Assembly (NCBI GenBank): GCA_950295325.1
Contig: OX485806.1
Coordinates: forward strand, 33,418,001-33,482,000
Origin: Polytrichum commune
Lineage: Eukaryota; Streptophyta; Polytrichopsida; Polytrichales; Polytrichaceae
Direction of reading: 5' to 3'
Length of the DNA stretch: 64,000 nt
In this document: positions 36,101-47,278 of the stretch, piece after piece
How the letters are laid out: every line of letters begins with the position of its first letter
Position numbering within the stretch: position 1 is the stretch's first letter
Notes under the pieces: model-generated
What the model was told of the DNA's origin: nothing
Databases searched by the model: none
What the model saw: only the letters and a program-made list of their open reading frames with translations
Position numbers and translations under genes: made by a program

Positions 36101-37610
36101 TCCACGATCACAGCCGAAATTCCCCCTTTCTGCCTCTGTGGTCATAGCAAAGTCGTCCTTCCTCTTCATGGTTCATTTCTTTTCAAGAACTACCCATTAC
36201 ACTTAATCAAGTACATTCACCTGCTTCTACTTGCAGTTTTAGCTCAGAAACTCAAGATGTAAAATAAAAGCTCAAGTAGTATATAGAAGCAGAGGGTGCA
36301 TAGGTAACATACCGTTCCCGAAATTGTCTGCGTGGAAGCTATCAAGATACCCTGGCGCAGGATGAAACAATGTTCACTGTCAGGTACTTCCATACAAGTT
36401 CCTTCATCATTGTCACTTTTGTTGAATCAGCACAGGTTTGGGTTTATGTACTTATTTGATGATAAAGAGCCAAGCTCAACAAAGTGTAGAACAAATGCAT
36501 CACTCTTTGCTAATCGTACTCATCTCCTATGTGAAGAGGGAAAGTCTGGAATTGAATCACACCCAGTAGGGTGTTTAAAAGATTACACTTCAGAGAGCCT
36601 CAAAGAGATTATTTGGTAAGATCCTGGGATTGTCAAGTTTTAGGGGTTTCCCAAGATACCCTGGTCTAGGACGATGCAATGTTTACTATCAGATGTTTGC
36701 ATACAAGTTCATTCTTCATCGTGACCTCATCATAATTTACACAAAAGACGCTGCATCAAACTTTGCTAATTGTTTACTAGTTTCCTATGTGAAGAGGGAA
36801 GTCCTTCGGGTTGTTGTCACACCCATTAGAGTGTCTAATAATATTCAGAGAGCCTCGAAGAGATTTGTGGATTAAATCCTGGGTATAACAAATCTTGGGT
36901 TGTATCCCAAGATACCCTGCCGAAGGATGATCCATTTTTGCTGCCAGGTGCTTCCATATAAGTTCCTTGTTCATTATGTCCTCATTATAATTTTCACAGT
37001 TGTTCAGTTAGCACAAGATTGGGTTTATCTAATTTTAGACGACACAAAAAGTCGAGCTCAACAAAGTACAGAAGACTTTGCATCAAGCTTTGCTAATCGT
37101 CTGATCGAGTTGATAATTGTCACACCCACTAGGGTATCTGAAAGAGAATTTAAGTTCTGAGAGCCTCAAAGAGCTTTGTGCGTAAGATCCTGGGTATGTC
37201 AAATTTTGGGGATTCTCGGAACATAATAATCATAGGGAGTTAGAATGTGCAGCAATTGTTGACTGTCACATGCACCTTTCTTAAAGCTTAGGCAGTGAAA
37301 ATGGTAAGTGTGCAGATTGCCATGTCAAAGTACGGGAGAGGTGAAGCTCGGAAAGGTCACTCCGAAGATCACTAACAATGTGGTGAGAAATTTGACCCTT
37401 GCCCAAAAACACCCCCAAGTCGATGCATATCGATGAATGAATGAATCACAAGCTTAACCCTGAGCGGATATAATAATCAAGTCCAAACAAGCAACAGAAA
37501 GAAGAACTCACAAGCTCCAGCTTGGAGAAGTGCAGTCGAACCAAGAGCTTCTCCACCGAAACCGCATTCTCCAGCAACGAACTGTCCAGCAGCACGCCTT
37601 TAACCGCCAT
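30172..37610 (-). CDS. ITPK4: Inositol polyphosphate kinase, ITPK4 type, twelve exons
   Basis: Exons (minus strand) 37610-37512, 36351-36313, 35955-35772, 35501-35419, 35075-35007, 34827-34625, 34260-34107, 33427-33323, 33168-33106, 32395-32244, 31440-31281 and 30315-30172: 1455 nt, 484 residues, all phases compatible. Members of this ATP-grasp family phosphorylate inositol phosphates in phytate metabolism. The protein starts MAVKGVLLDSSLLEN, as plant ITPK4 does, and has the same length (Arabidopsis about 488, from memory). Motifs: HKATDEI, VDPISRLAPLLDR, PTIVKTLMACGTSDAHTM, PAVIQEYVDHGS, VYKFYVIGNKVF, WLRKKLGLTIIGFD and VMVDVNYFPSFKDVPD. The Asp of GFD and the Asp and Asn of VDVN match the metal-binding residues of the family. 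Exon 2 is a 39-nt microexon. The exon 6 donor was fixed by phase (CAGAA|GTGCGT); the exon 5 donor GTGGCT is weak. Confidence 0.93.
30533..30651. mobile_element. Partial R2 miniature element in intron 11
   Basis: Right half of the TA-flanked family: matches 19490-19620 and ends in the palindromic terminus ATTTAGTG followed by TA. Confidence 0.6.
31420..31750. repeat. Duplication of the exon 11 splice acceptor region
   Basis: 31425-31525 (exon 11 start plus intron end) is copied at about 31650-31750: GATTTCAAGCTGATTTCA against AATTTCAAGCTGATCTCA, then CCCACATTCAAA in both. A neighbouring block (CAAAACCCATGCTG, 31606) recurs at 32134. The copy carries a second AG acceptor inside intron 10. Confidence 0.7.
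31818..32096. mobile_element. Fold-back element in ITPK intron 10
   Basis: Two arms of about 120 bp: GAGTTTTGGCCAGGAGTCG at the left and CGACCAAAACTC-type complement at the right, with GGTTCATTGGGGACCAAAC facing GTTTGGTCCTCAATGAACC near the centre. No coding capacity; no clear target duplication. Confidence 0.75.
32632..33010. repeat. About 200-bp tandem duplication in ITPK intron 9
   Basis: The unit beginning GGCAAGGTAGGTACTAGG recurs about 200 bp later as GACAAGGTAAATATTG; both continue with ACCAATGG, AAGGTTATCAATTA (AAAGTTATCAATTA) and a GACCACTA-type end. Confidence 0.7.
33512..33780. repeat. Dispersed family R9, copy in ITPK intron 7
   Basis: GTGTGGAAATAATTGATGTGG through CAACCTGTAATAGG resembles 54925-55255, sharing GATCAACA, TAAAATAATCAC and GTGGCCCAC-type blocks. 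Confidence 0.55.
36340..37215. repeat. Three diverged tandem units spanning ITPK intron 1 and exon 2
   Basis: Units start at about 36345, 36651 and 36906, each with AAGATACCCTG and containing TTTGCTAATCG, TCACACCCA, AGAGCCTCAAAGAG and AAGATCCTGGG-type blocks; spacing about 255-310 bp. Read on the minus strand, each unit ends in an AG acceptor followed by GGTATCTT or GGGTATCTT-like sequence; the first unit is exon 2 of the gene, the other two lie in intron 1. Confidence 0.8.
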
Positions 37611-38657
37611 ACCGATCGATGCCAAAATGCCAAACCCTAAACCCACCCAACCTTTGGTACAGAGATGAGAGGTTTGAAATTGGAGAAGTGAATGGACAAC
37701 ACCCCAAAACAAAGACGAATTGAAACCCCTTGGCTCCGAGGGAGAAGCACAGTAGGCACAGATCTGAAAATAGAAAGGAAAGAGGGAAGTGAGCTCGACC
37801 TTCCTCCTTACTAACTTTTAGGCTAATTTGACAGTGTCCCTACCTCTACAGGAGGAGCAGCGACATAATATGTGCCGAAGAATCGGACTGCACGTGTTAG
37901 TTGAAATAAGTCAATGCTCTTCTGCTTATGCTTTTGGAGTTAGTAATTACATCCGACTTTACAAAGTCAACACAATAGACGCTTCGTACGTGATGGGATG
38001 AGATTCGAGAATCTTTGATTCCAACAACTTGTGAATCTATCCCACATGTGACATTGCTATTCTTTTCCTTTTTCGGGGAGTTTCTACAGTTTTACAGTCT
38101 AAGTTTCACCTTGCGCCACATGGCAGGATAGGCTTCTTAAATTCTTGTTTTGTTTAGGTGGGGTATTTAACCATCTTTCTTAGTGTAGGTTGGAGTGAGT
38201 CCTCTGGCAGTGCTAAGTTCCACTGTAAGGTTTCGTTTCGGATTTCAACGAAAGAAACAGGCTGCGGAATGTATCTGATAGTTCGACAACCGAGTAATCC
38301 GAATTTGGTCGTGACAGGTGAGAGACATAAAAATTTGTCAGAGCTTCTTATGGGTTACTTACACAACTTCTCTTGATGTTTTTACCAAGAGTAATAATGT
38401 GTCTATCTGAGCTAGTTGAAATGCAACCGACCTTCTGTTGTTGTTGCATTTGAAAGCTTTGTGATGATACCCAATTTGGTAGAGATTTGACCTGCATTAG
38501 CTCTCTTCGAGTTTCTTCACTGTAGTTCAAGATTGTGAGGATGAGACTTTGTCGTCTATTGCAATTTGCTTCAATTCTATGTGTGGTGTTCTGACGAAGA
38601 ATGTGTGTACTGGATTTGATTTGATTGGATGTTGTATCTTCCTGACAGCAAAAAAAG
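37611..38657. promoter_or_regulatory. Bidirectional intergenic region between ITPK4 and RlmH
   Basis: The two start codons face away from each other about 1.05 kb apart (1.29 kb if RlmH starts at 38896). Leaders of both genes must lie here. I see no TATA box I would defend. Confidence 0.45.
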
Positions 38658-40708
38658 ATGGTGTTTCACAACAAAATCAGCAGATCACTCGGCTTCCACG
38701 CGCCACCGTAAGAATTTGTCGTCTCCTGAATATTGCACTCAGCTGAGAGTATGATTTTGTGGGGATTGTTTGAATTGCACATTACAGCGAAATAAATTGG
38801 AGTGTCTGAAATGTAAAGTTTGACAAGAAATTATTGAGCAAATGTGCAAATGTGTCATAATTTCCTTTGTGCAAATGTGGCAGAGACCCCTGCCAATGAA
38901 ACTGGTGACGGTAGGCAAGGACCGGGGCGTCTCCTTGCAAAGCGTGTCGGTTGAGTACATCAAAAAAATTCAACGGTACTGCACTTTCGAGGAGATTCAA
39001 CTGCGTCCTAATCCCAAAAAGTCGAGGTGCGCAGCAGCAAGCACTCTTTCCTGCTCTTCTTTTCCCTCATTCTAACTTATTTTCCAATCTTTTTAAAAAG
39101 AAGTTTGCTTTCTTTGCTTTTCCCACCACAGGCCATGCTCGAAGATACCCTTTTACAAATGTGCTCTTCGCCGTGGACCTCGAAATTTATGTTTCTTAGC
39201 GTGAACAGAATTTGCCACATGTGATTGAGGGATAGAATGATGCTGCAAACCCTAATTGAAATCTCAATTACAAACCTCGCCTCAACATTCATTCAGTCCT
39301 CTCTTTCTGCACTGGAGAAAAGAACATCTTTTTTTTAAATAGATGTAGCTTCTTCTACAGTTTTGCAATGTAAGCATAACCTTGCTTTGAGGCTCGTTTT
39401 TCTTAGGATGAACAGATTTTGCCAGTTTGTGCAAGTATATTTTCTTCTGAGTAGATTGCATCCTAGGTTATGTCGAATGTGCACAAAATAGCAACAGGAT
39501 AGGCCAAATGTGGACGGATAAAATGATGCTGTAATTCACATTAGGCCTTCACAAAAACTTCCCTGCCATTTAATTATTCAGTCCTCTCTTTCTGCACTGG
39601 AGAGAAGAACCTGTAGTAGCTTCTAATATTTTGTAATGTAAGCCCGTATTAAAGCTGACAGGAAGGTAAGTGGGTTGTGGCAGTGATGTTAGTACACAGG
39701 TATTTAGCGAGGGCAATCAAGTTCTGCGCTCGATCTCTAGCAAGGATTGGGTGAGTCTCGTAACCACAAGTAATCTGAGAGCTGCATTGCTTCCTGGTAA
39801 AGAACCACCTCTGTTCTGTGGCCTAATTCATCAAACACTAAACCCTAAACCTTAATTCCTAAAAACGTAAACCAATCCATCAAACCCTAAAACCTAAACC
39901 CTATGCTTAAATACTAAACCACTGAAGGTGGTCTAGAGGTTAGATTTTGTTTTCATTACATGCAACAAGCAAAGTATGATAGTCGCCATGCTTGGCAGGT
40001 AGTGCTGTTGGATGAGCGTGGGAAAGAGCTCACCTCAGAGAAGTTTGCAGACTTGATTGCTGATGCAGGAGACACTGTAGGTGACAGCGGTAAACCTTGC
40101 AGTCGGTTTGCAATTTGCACATCTAACAAAGTTCAATTTACAACTGAATAATGTGTATTAGCAGTGTGTTGGTTTCACGTCCTGAGATACATAACGATGA
40201 GGTCAGGTTTCTTGGAGTGGAAATAGAAAAGGTTTAGGGTTTAGGGCTCAAGAATGTCATGATATGAATGCAGGGTGCTAGTGCAGTTGTATTTTGCATA
40301 GGAGGACCATATGGGCATGGGCCACAAGTGCATGAACGAGCAAATGTCAAAGTGAAGCTATCTACCATGGTGCTCAATCATCAAGTGGCATACCTTGTGC
40401 TCCTTGAACAGATTTACAGGTGAGAATTCCTTTTGCAACACCAAGTTAGTCCAACCAAACTGTTTCTAAGGATACCAAGGATGGGGCGAAATGTCAAGCC
40501 CCTTCAATAGATTGTTAGCAATATCTTTCTAACCAACTTCAAGATCAACCCTAAAACTCTGAAAGTATCATCGCACCAACATTGCGTTAAGATTCTTTGG
40601 TTTAGTTGCAGAAGCTTGCCTCATCACACTGAAAGCAGTGATTAAACTTTAAGTGTCCTATGGTGCAGAGCATGGACAATTCTGCGAGGGGAGAAATACC
40701 ATCACTAG
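38658..40708 (+). CDS. rlmH: RlmH-type SPOUT rRNA methyltransferase, organelle targeted
   Basis: Core exons 38886-39026, 39684-39750, 39999-40076, 40274-40419 and 40669-40708, all GT..AG and in phase. From the Met at 38896 the product is 153 residues, the length of bacterial RlmH, which methylates pseudouridine 1915 of 23S rRNA (N3). Motifs: MKLVTVGKDRG at the start, VVLLDERGKELTSE, VVFCIGGPYGHG (SAM-binding knot), LSTMVLNHQVAYLVLLEQ and the terminal YRAWTILRGEKYHH. A possible upstream exon 38658-38707 (MVFHNKISRSLGFHAPP) joins in phase only if the second of two adjacent acceptors (CAG|AG|A) is used; it would add a short Arg/Ser leader suited to organelle import. Otherwise translation starts at 38896. 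Plant homologue At5g10620 is recalled from memory. Role in plastid or mitochondrial rRNA is inferred. Confidence 0.9.
39185..39640. repeat. About 285-bp tandem duplication in RlmH intron 2
   Basis: ATTCAGTCCTCTCTTTCTGC occurs at about 39292 and 39577; GATAGAATGATGCTG (39230) matches GATAAAATGATGCTG (39517); TTTCTTAG..GAACAGA occurs at 39192 and 39405. Confidence 0.8.
39838..39925. repeat. Interstitial telomere-like repeats in RlmH intron 3
   Basis: Degenerate run of CCCTAAA/ACCCTAAA units. The complementary motif TTTAGGG recurs at about 40232-40246 in intron 4. Confidence 0.7.
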
Positions 40709-41688
40709 CCCTGAAGTTGATCTTACAGGCAGTTTGTACATTTGAGGTGAAAAAGGCCAAAGCCCAGCTTGTAATTTGCATGTGGACCTCACAGTGCTTT
40801 TCTCGAATCTTCAAACCAAATGATTTAGCAGGTGACTCTGTAGCACACATTTTCATATTGCCATGAAATGAGAGCTGGAGAGGCTCACGCACATCTTCCA
40901 ATGAATCCCATTCTAGACTTTGTTCATAGATGCATGGTGGGTTGGAACCATCGACAGGGCACATCCAAAGAAGACATTCTTTCACATCAAGCACAAAATG
41001 AAGGTGGAAACCTGGGTTTCTTGGGCAATTTTGTAATACCTGGGCATCAAAAATTTAACCATTTGAATTTAGATTATGGGTGCGCATTATATTGCTACCA
41101 CCTTTAAAAACACTTTCATGCATTGGTCTGGTCTCCAGAACCAGCGATTGAAACAACAAGAAAAATCAAGAACTGCACAAATCCCCACTGCTGTAAAACC
41201 TTTCCTTGCCCTCCCAACACACAGTCCACAACTCAAAACGCACCATAGCAACTCAAAAGTCTCTCCACACCCTTTTCAGAAAAAGAAATTCCTATCCTAA
41301 AATCAAATTTATTTTGCTCCAAGTACATCACTTGGATTTGTACAAAGTACACACAAAGATTGCTGACCGTTCTGAAGGCCATTATGTCAGCCAGAAACTA
41401 CCTCGAGCAAATCTTTTAAGTAAAGAAGGATCGCGGGGGTGCTTGCCTAGGTGCCTGGATGTCTTTGCAAGGGAAGATCATAAGAAGCCAAATCCAAGAT
41501 CATCTTGAAGACAGCCCAAGTGTGTTGCGAAAAAGTTATACCTGTTTATATTACAGCAATTTGATGCAGTTGATTCACTGCTGGTATTAATTACAAACCT
41601 CTTCTCAGCACCAGGGGTTCATCAGCCACAGATGATGTGCAGCAATATCAAGTGTGTACACAAGGAGGAATTGGACCTTCACATCTCC
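40709..41688. other. Convergent intergenic region
   Basis: Lies between the stop codons of RlmH (+) and the TMEM230-type gene (-); must contain both 3' untranslated regions. Short frames here have no domain. Confidence 0.55.
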
Positions 41689-43044
41689 TCAGACAGCTGG
41701 TATATTTGAAAAGGAAAATCCTTTGTATCCTTTATACGCATAGTATGCAATTCTCGTGTAGTAAAACCCTGGCATGAATAGAAGTGCTCCAAGAATGGCA
41801 AATGCAATTCCTGTCAGATTCCAAACAATAAACACAGGATTAGTCGGTTGCTGCATGCATTGTTGTGCTGCAACATATGAAGCAGTTCAATAATGTGCTG
41901 GTATCAAAGGACATCAGAAATGTCCAGATGAAGAACATCTGCACAAAATGCACAGTTTATAAGAAACTAGGCCCTGGAGTTCCTCCCTTCCTCAAACCTT
42001 TCATATCTAAGGACCTTTGAACTACCACATCGAGCAGTATGTTACACATCACATCCCTGGTAAAGGATATCTAGAAGGACTTTTCAAGCAGCACCCACAA
42101 CATAGAATTCATTAATTCCAATTTTAGGTTTGGAATACAATTCATGCGCATAATTGGTGGCATGGGGCAATTTCACTTCTGAAAACGACATTGTAATCAA
42201 ACTGGGGGATGTGCTCATTAGTTTAGATAGGTACTTGTGTGACAATAATTATAACAACAGCATCTCTTGTAGTCTAATTACTCCATGTTTAGATGTAACA
42301 TATTTCTCGACACAGGAGGGTTTCTTGTCGTAAAATGCTTCACATGGTAGTAGGTGAAAAACAAGCCAGTCGACATACACAAACCAAGTTCTTCGTTTCT
42401 TAGCTTCTCTTCGCAGATCTAGGGGTTAAGGGTATATGACTGCAAATTATGGGATACTGATAAATACCTATTATGCAGAATAGAACACGATCAGCAATCT
42501 CTTCTACATTCAAATATCGTTACGTCATAAGCAACCACGTCCCGTTGCTAGCAAAGAGGAGAGCGCAGACACAACTAAGCAGTAGTTGGACAAAATAACC
42601 AAATAACATGACCAGAAAATCACAGTTGGATCTTATCAACTAAGAATCGCAGATTACAACCAAATTTGATCCAATTCTCTACCACATGCACCTTCATCAT
42701 CCAGCACCCCGATCACACACACACACACCCCCAAACCAAATGCTTCCCACACCACCACCCTCTAATCCAAAAAACAAACAAATCGATCCAAACCCCAATC
42801 CCGCTCACACTCCTCTCTCACAAACACAAGAAATTTGAAAACAAAGAGACAGAGATCCTTCACCATGGCCACTGTCGCCGCCGACTTGGTAGACCGCCAT
42901 GCCGATCCCGATGACCATGCCAAGCAGGCCGAGGGCGAGGAGCGACACCGCGAGCGCAATCTCCTTGATCGGGGGCCCGTTGTGCACGATGAACGTCCCC
43001 GTGTCGTCGTCCCGGATGGAGAACGTGTGGTCGACATACGCCAT
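41689..43044 (-). CDS. TMEM230: TMEM230-type two-helix endomembrane protein
   Basis: Two exons, 43044-42864 and 41810-41689, joined within a Gly codon (GHG|I), giving 100 residues, the usual plant length. It starts [14 protein letters not shown], then [12 protein letters not shown] leads into helix 1 (about residues 28-52, ending [10 protein letters not shown]) and helix 2 (about 62-86, [15 protein letters not shown]), followed by the conserved tail [16 protein letters not shown] and NIPAV. The family (TMEM230/TMEM134) consists of small proteins of vesicle and endosomal membranes, implicated in trafficking in animals; plant roles are poorly known. Intron about 1.05 kb, free of obvious transposons. 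Confidence 0.95.
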
Positions 43045-43617
43045 TCCGATGTCACTGCCTCGCCGTCCACGGAATTGTTGTGTGCGCGGTGCGCGAGGGG
43101 GCGGCGAGCTCCGAACGTGGAGTCTAGGGTTTAGTTTTCGTGTGGAGGGAGCGAGGGTTTGCGATGGCTATGGAGTCGTCGTGTGTGAAGAGAGGCGTGA
43201 AGGAAGGCCTGACTCAAGACTGTGACTGCAACTGCAGCGTTGGCGTGAGGAAGGCGAAGGGAGCCAACGAAGACTCGGAAACGGAAAGGGGAGCAGACGA
43301 AGCTACGTGGCAGTCTCCCCTTAACGTAGAAACCCGGGCCAAATTTCCCTTCGTAATCTGCACCACACGTATTTCGGAGAGCATCACGCTTCTCAACCAA
43401 TCTGAGCCGTTGAAATCCATCCTTGGGCTTTTACGTCTGGTAATGCATTTGGGGGAGTGCATCATGGGGAACACGGACACTTATGCTTTCCTACTCTCGC
43501 AGGGTGTTCTTATTCCTTGTATTGTACTTCACCAAATGTATTACTTATTATGTAAGCTTTGAGTTCAACCCTCTCTAAGAAGTCAAGAGGAGACTTTACG
43601 GTGGGTTTAGGGAGCAT
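43045..43617. other. Upstream region of the TMEM230-type gene
   Basis: GC-rich up to about 43350, as expected for leader and promoter of the minus-strand gene. A 140-codon plus-strand frame at 43140-43562 has no domain and reads through this promoter; rejected as a gene. Confidence 0.5.
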
Positions 43618-43620
43618 TAA

Positions 43621-44189
43621 GAGCATCTCCACTCATGAAGTTGTAATTGGGTCGCTACCATTGGTTTTCTAACTTAGGTTTTTTTTAAGGCATGGTATGT
43701 CCCATCCATAATGGGTCGCTCTTCCAAGTGGAAGGCACTGCGAACAACTCTCTTGCACTTCTATCCACACATAGGGCATTTCATTCATAACCTATAGTTT
43801 ATGTTCATGTGCATGTGGCTAGCTATATCATGTAAACACACGAGAGTCAATGGATGTCTTGATGTTATTGTAGCTCACCATCCACTCTCATTTCGTCCAT
43901 TATGTAGTTCATAAGCCTCTATATGTAACTAAAAATGCCATTGTCCACCAATTATATTATAGAGGTCCTCTCTCTACTCACCAAGTTTGGCATGTCAAAG
44001 GGCTCTTGAGAGAGGGGTATGTATGTCATAATTAGTGGGCAATAAGAATTTTGAAAATAAATAGATATAGATAGATAGATAGATAAATATAATGGACTTG
44101 GAGGTGGGACATATCATGCGGCCTAATTATAAAAGAGCCAAAGAGTCAATGGTACTGACCCGTTTACAACTCTATAAGTGGAGATGCTC
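43621..44189. mobile_element. PIF/Harbinger-like miniature element with TAA target duplication
   Basis: 569 bp with ends GAGCATCTCCACTCATGAAG and, inverted, GAGCATCTCCACTTATAGAG, flanked by TAA at 43618-43620 and 44190-44192. The GAGCATCTCCA terminus is common in plant miniature elements and the 3-bp TAA/TTA target fits PIF/Harbinger. No transposase. Confidence 0.85.
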
Positions 44190-45893
44190 TAAGGTAGACA
44201 TGAGTTATTTGGATATTTTTTCGCTTTGCACCCACCTCTTGTAGGATATGAAACAAGCCATTGAGCAGTGCAAGATGATTTGCAACCCAAATCATGCCTG
44301 TAGCCACGTGCTTCATTACCAATTTCTCATCCAAGAGAATAAGGGTCAACGGAACTCATGACAATGTTTCATCCATGGAGATGCAAAATTATTCATAATT
44401 CCCAAATCATGTCCATGCCTGATCAGTTATGATTTGGTAACCAACTTGAGTAGGTGGATGACTCGCCACAGGAGTGGCAAGTCACCCACTCTCATCTTGC
44501 AGCATGTAGTTTTCAAAGATCATATGAATATCTTATTCATTGTCAAAGTGAAGAATGTCATACTCATCAAGAGGCCACATAGGTCCCCATACCCATGTTG
44601 ACTATTGAACCTATATTGGTTAGCATATTTTGAGACCTAGTCCATATCTATTTCAAACAAGTGTTTTTTGGTGTCCCTTTTGAGATCCACATATGCCCAC
44701 ATATCACTCAAGTATAGGTGTCCACATTGTTGCTATGATGTTGGATTCAGGGACATCTACTTTACATCATGGTCCAAGTCCAAGAAACTTGGGATCCAAA
44801 ATACCCCTTCATGGACCTTATTTTGGACTCAAGATCGGAGTTGTTTCTCAAACTAAGAGGAGTATTTTGTTGGGTGGGGACCAACGAGACTTAAAAGGAT
44901 AATGATGCCACATTTGCACCACTTCGTAAATTTCATACTTTGGACCCATACCCCATTGTACACTCCTTGGGTCCAAAATGTTGGGTTTTGACCCGACCAA
45001 TAAGAACGCTCAATTTTGGAATTTTTGTAGTTGTGGAGTGTAGTGTAAACCCACCCTTAGGGTGTGTAGTTTCCAAATGGGAACATTAATGTCACCTTGG
45101 TACCACTCCAAGTCGTACCAAACTTCTCCAAGCATGTGACTAAGTTAGGTACACCAAACATGATATTTAGTGTTTGATTATATTTAATGTTGTTACCACC
45201 CTACCTTGCTCAATAATAATTTTCTTTTAAAATTACAAAGTGTTGTATTATTTTAGTAAATATATGTATTCGGCAATCGAGTGTCTAATGTGAGAGGCAA
45301 CTATGCATATCCATAAAGTCGTAAAATGGTATAATACCCAGTATTATGCCCCCTCCCCACACGACTTTACCAAATAACCAAAGTCTTTCCCAAAACCCGG
45401 GTAAAGCTCCCTCGGTTATAGGGGAGGCATCCAACTATCCCAATGCACCTACAAGAATTTGCTTTGGAGATTTTTGAGTAGGTTTTAGTTAAGTAGCTTT
45501 CACACATGTTCATGGTTTTATCTACCAAGCAATGAATGTTGGATAGTTTTTGTCCCATCCCCAAATCCCTTACTACTCGTCTATCTTACCATCGGTTTTT
45601 GTTAATGGAGTTCCTCGTGCCTTCATAGCTAAGACTAAAAAGCAACCAATCACAAGGGCGGGAGACGACACTTTTAAAAGTCCTATATTCTTGCCTCATG
45701 TCCAGGTACCGATGGGAGGGTCGGTGCTTGGGGTTTAAAATCTCCACTTTTAAGCCATGCCACATCATTTGCCAATTGGGCTCGGCACTAGATAATGTCG
45801 ATGGTGTGGAGGCCGTGTTTTTAGAACCAACTTTTAGGCTTCGCTAAAGTCAGGTGGGGAGGGGGACATTAGATAGGTTTGACAAGCAAACTA
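44190..45893. other. Repeat-derived spacer
   Basis: 44500-44870 is a diverged copy of dispersed family R3. 44360-44490 resembles 60900-61010. A half R2-type element starts at about 45151. No gene. Confidence 0.5.
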
Positions 45894-46101
45894 CATTGAT
45901 TATCCCAATTAGTGTCTTACTATTTGGAGTCACACAATGCTATAACTATTCAATAAAAAAGCTAATACTTCACCAAGTGAAGTCATTTATATTCTACAAT
46001 TTCTAAACAACCTTTATTTAGAAACACTTGAACTCATGAGTAAGATGTTATTGTACTGTGTAACTCCAAATAATAAGACATGCTAATTGGAATAATCAAT
46101 G
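45894..46101. mobile_element. Miniature element R7, copy a
   Basis: 208 bp; ends CATTGATTATCCCAATTAG and CTAATTGGAATAATCAATG are inverted copies, with TATTTGGAGT/ACTCCAAATA inside them. Same termini as 50459-51172 and 51693-52061. Confidence 0.8.
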
Positions 46102-46116
46102 CCGGTCCACACGAGG

Positions 46117-46302
46117 TCCCAAGTCCTAAGTCCCAAGTCACTTGAGGTCAATCCATGCAATCTCAACCATTGAGAGCATGGAAGTTGGGACTTACTAGGC
46201 CACATGGGTTCCCAAGTTCTAAGTCCCGAGTCACTTGAGGTCAATACATGCAATCTCAACCGTTGAGAGCATGGAAGCTGGGACTTACCACTTCACATGG
46301 GG
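46117..46302. repeat. 93-bp tandem duplication
   Basis: TCCCAAGTCCTAAGTCCC (46117) recurs at 46210; both units continue through CAATCTCAACC.TTGAGAGC and ATGGAAG.TGGGACTTAC. Confidence 0.85.
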
Positions 46303-46554
46303 GGCCAACTATGACACGGATGTCTACATGGCAACACTTTTTGGAGGCAAGGCTTGGGACATGTGTTGCAAGTTGGGTCAAGCAATTAGCTAGACCCAAC
46401 TCTCAACCCAAGTCCCGCGAATATTTTTGCATAAAATATTCAAGATCTTACTTTAATAATAGCTAACCACATTTTTGTGTTTACTTGAGGCTCACGAGTT
46501 GAGATGTTGCCTCCATGTTGGGACTTCCTAACATAAGTGGGACTTGGGACTTGA

Positions 46555-47053
46555 GGGCCATTGCACACACGAGCCAAGAGCCGTGACCATGAAATTGTGA
46601 GAGCCCAAAAGAAAGTGTCCAAAGGTTGTCCGAAGATACCTTCAAAATCATGTAGTGTGGTCACGGATCCTCAAGTGTAGTGTGAAGTCGTATGTGACCG
46701 GGCCCTCAACCAAATGCTATTTCAATGAATTTCTATTCATGCAGGTCCTCACACATAATTAAATAGAATAAACCAACGATTGTGAGCGTTCGGAGTGCCA
46801 TGGTCTCCCAGTTTTGTGTTAGGCCTACCTCCAAAAGATGGTTTTTGAGAATAGTCCAAGTGACCATGAAACATGACTCATTCAATGCCATGTATGAATC
46901 CATGTAGACTTTACATCCATCTTGCATTCACATACTCCGTTGGTTCCTCGAGCGTAGTGTGAAGCAGACTTGGATCGGCTCCGCCTTTTCCACCAATGAG
47001 AGTGCTTGAAGTGTAATGGTCGTGGGCTCTCAGTCTCGTGTGTGAAGTGGCCC
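46555..47053. mobile_element. Miniature element R6, copy b
   Basis: Interior blocks CCCTCAACCAAATGCTATT, GGAGTGCCATGGTCTCCC and TTTTGTGTTA match 25780-26264. Ends GGGCCATTGCACAC and GTGTGAAGTGGCCC are roughly complementary. Confidence 0.65.
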
Positions 47054-47094
47054 TGAGACCCTGTGTGAATGCAACAACGAGTTGTCAAGCTGAT

Positions 47095-47278
47095 GGTCCG
47101 AGACGACCCTAAATTACCGGATGATGGTGGAGAGATACCTAAATCTCAAGGATGAGGTTGGCGGTTCGATTCTTGGCTGTGAAATCTCCTCTACACTTGA
47201 CGGAAAACTTGTTAGGTGGTCAACTGCCTCTTGCGCTTTGTCGTTGGCCTATCGGCCTTCTGTCTCAAAAAAAAAAGT
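47095..47278 (+). mobile_element. SINE with A-tail and 10-bp target duplication
   Basis: Starts GGTCCGAGACGACCC, has a box A-like GATGGTGGAGAG and a box B GGTTCGATTC at about 47160, and ends in a run of ten A. Directly repeated TGTCAAGCTG flanks it at 47083-47092 and 47279-47288. The short body differs from the longer R8 copies, so it may be a separate subfamily sharing the tRNA-like head. Confidence 0.88.

Noticed and set aside
43140-43562. A 140-codon plus-strand frame
   Set aside because: Overlaps the promoter side of the TMEM230-type gene; no domain and no splice or homology support.
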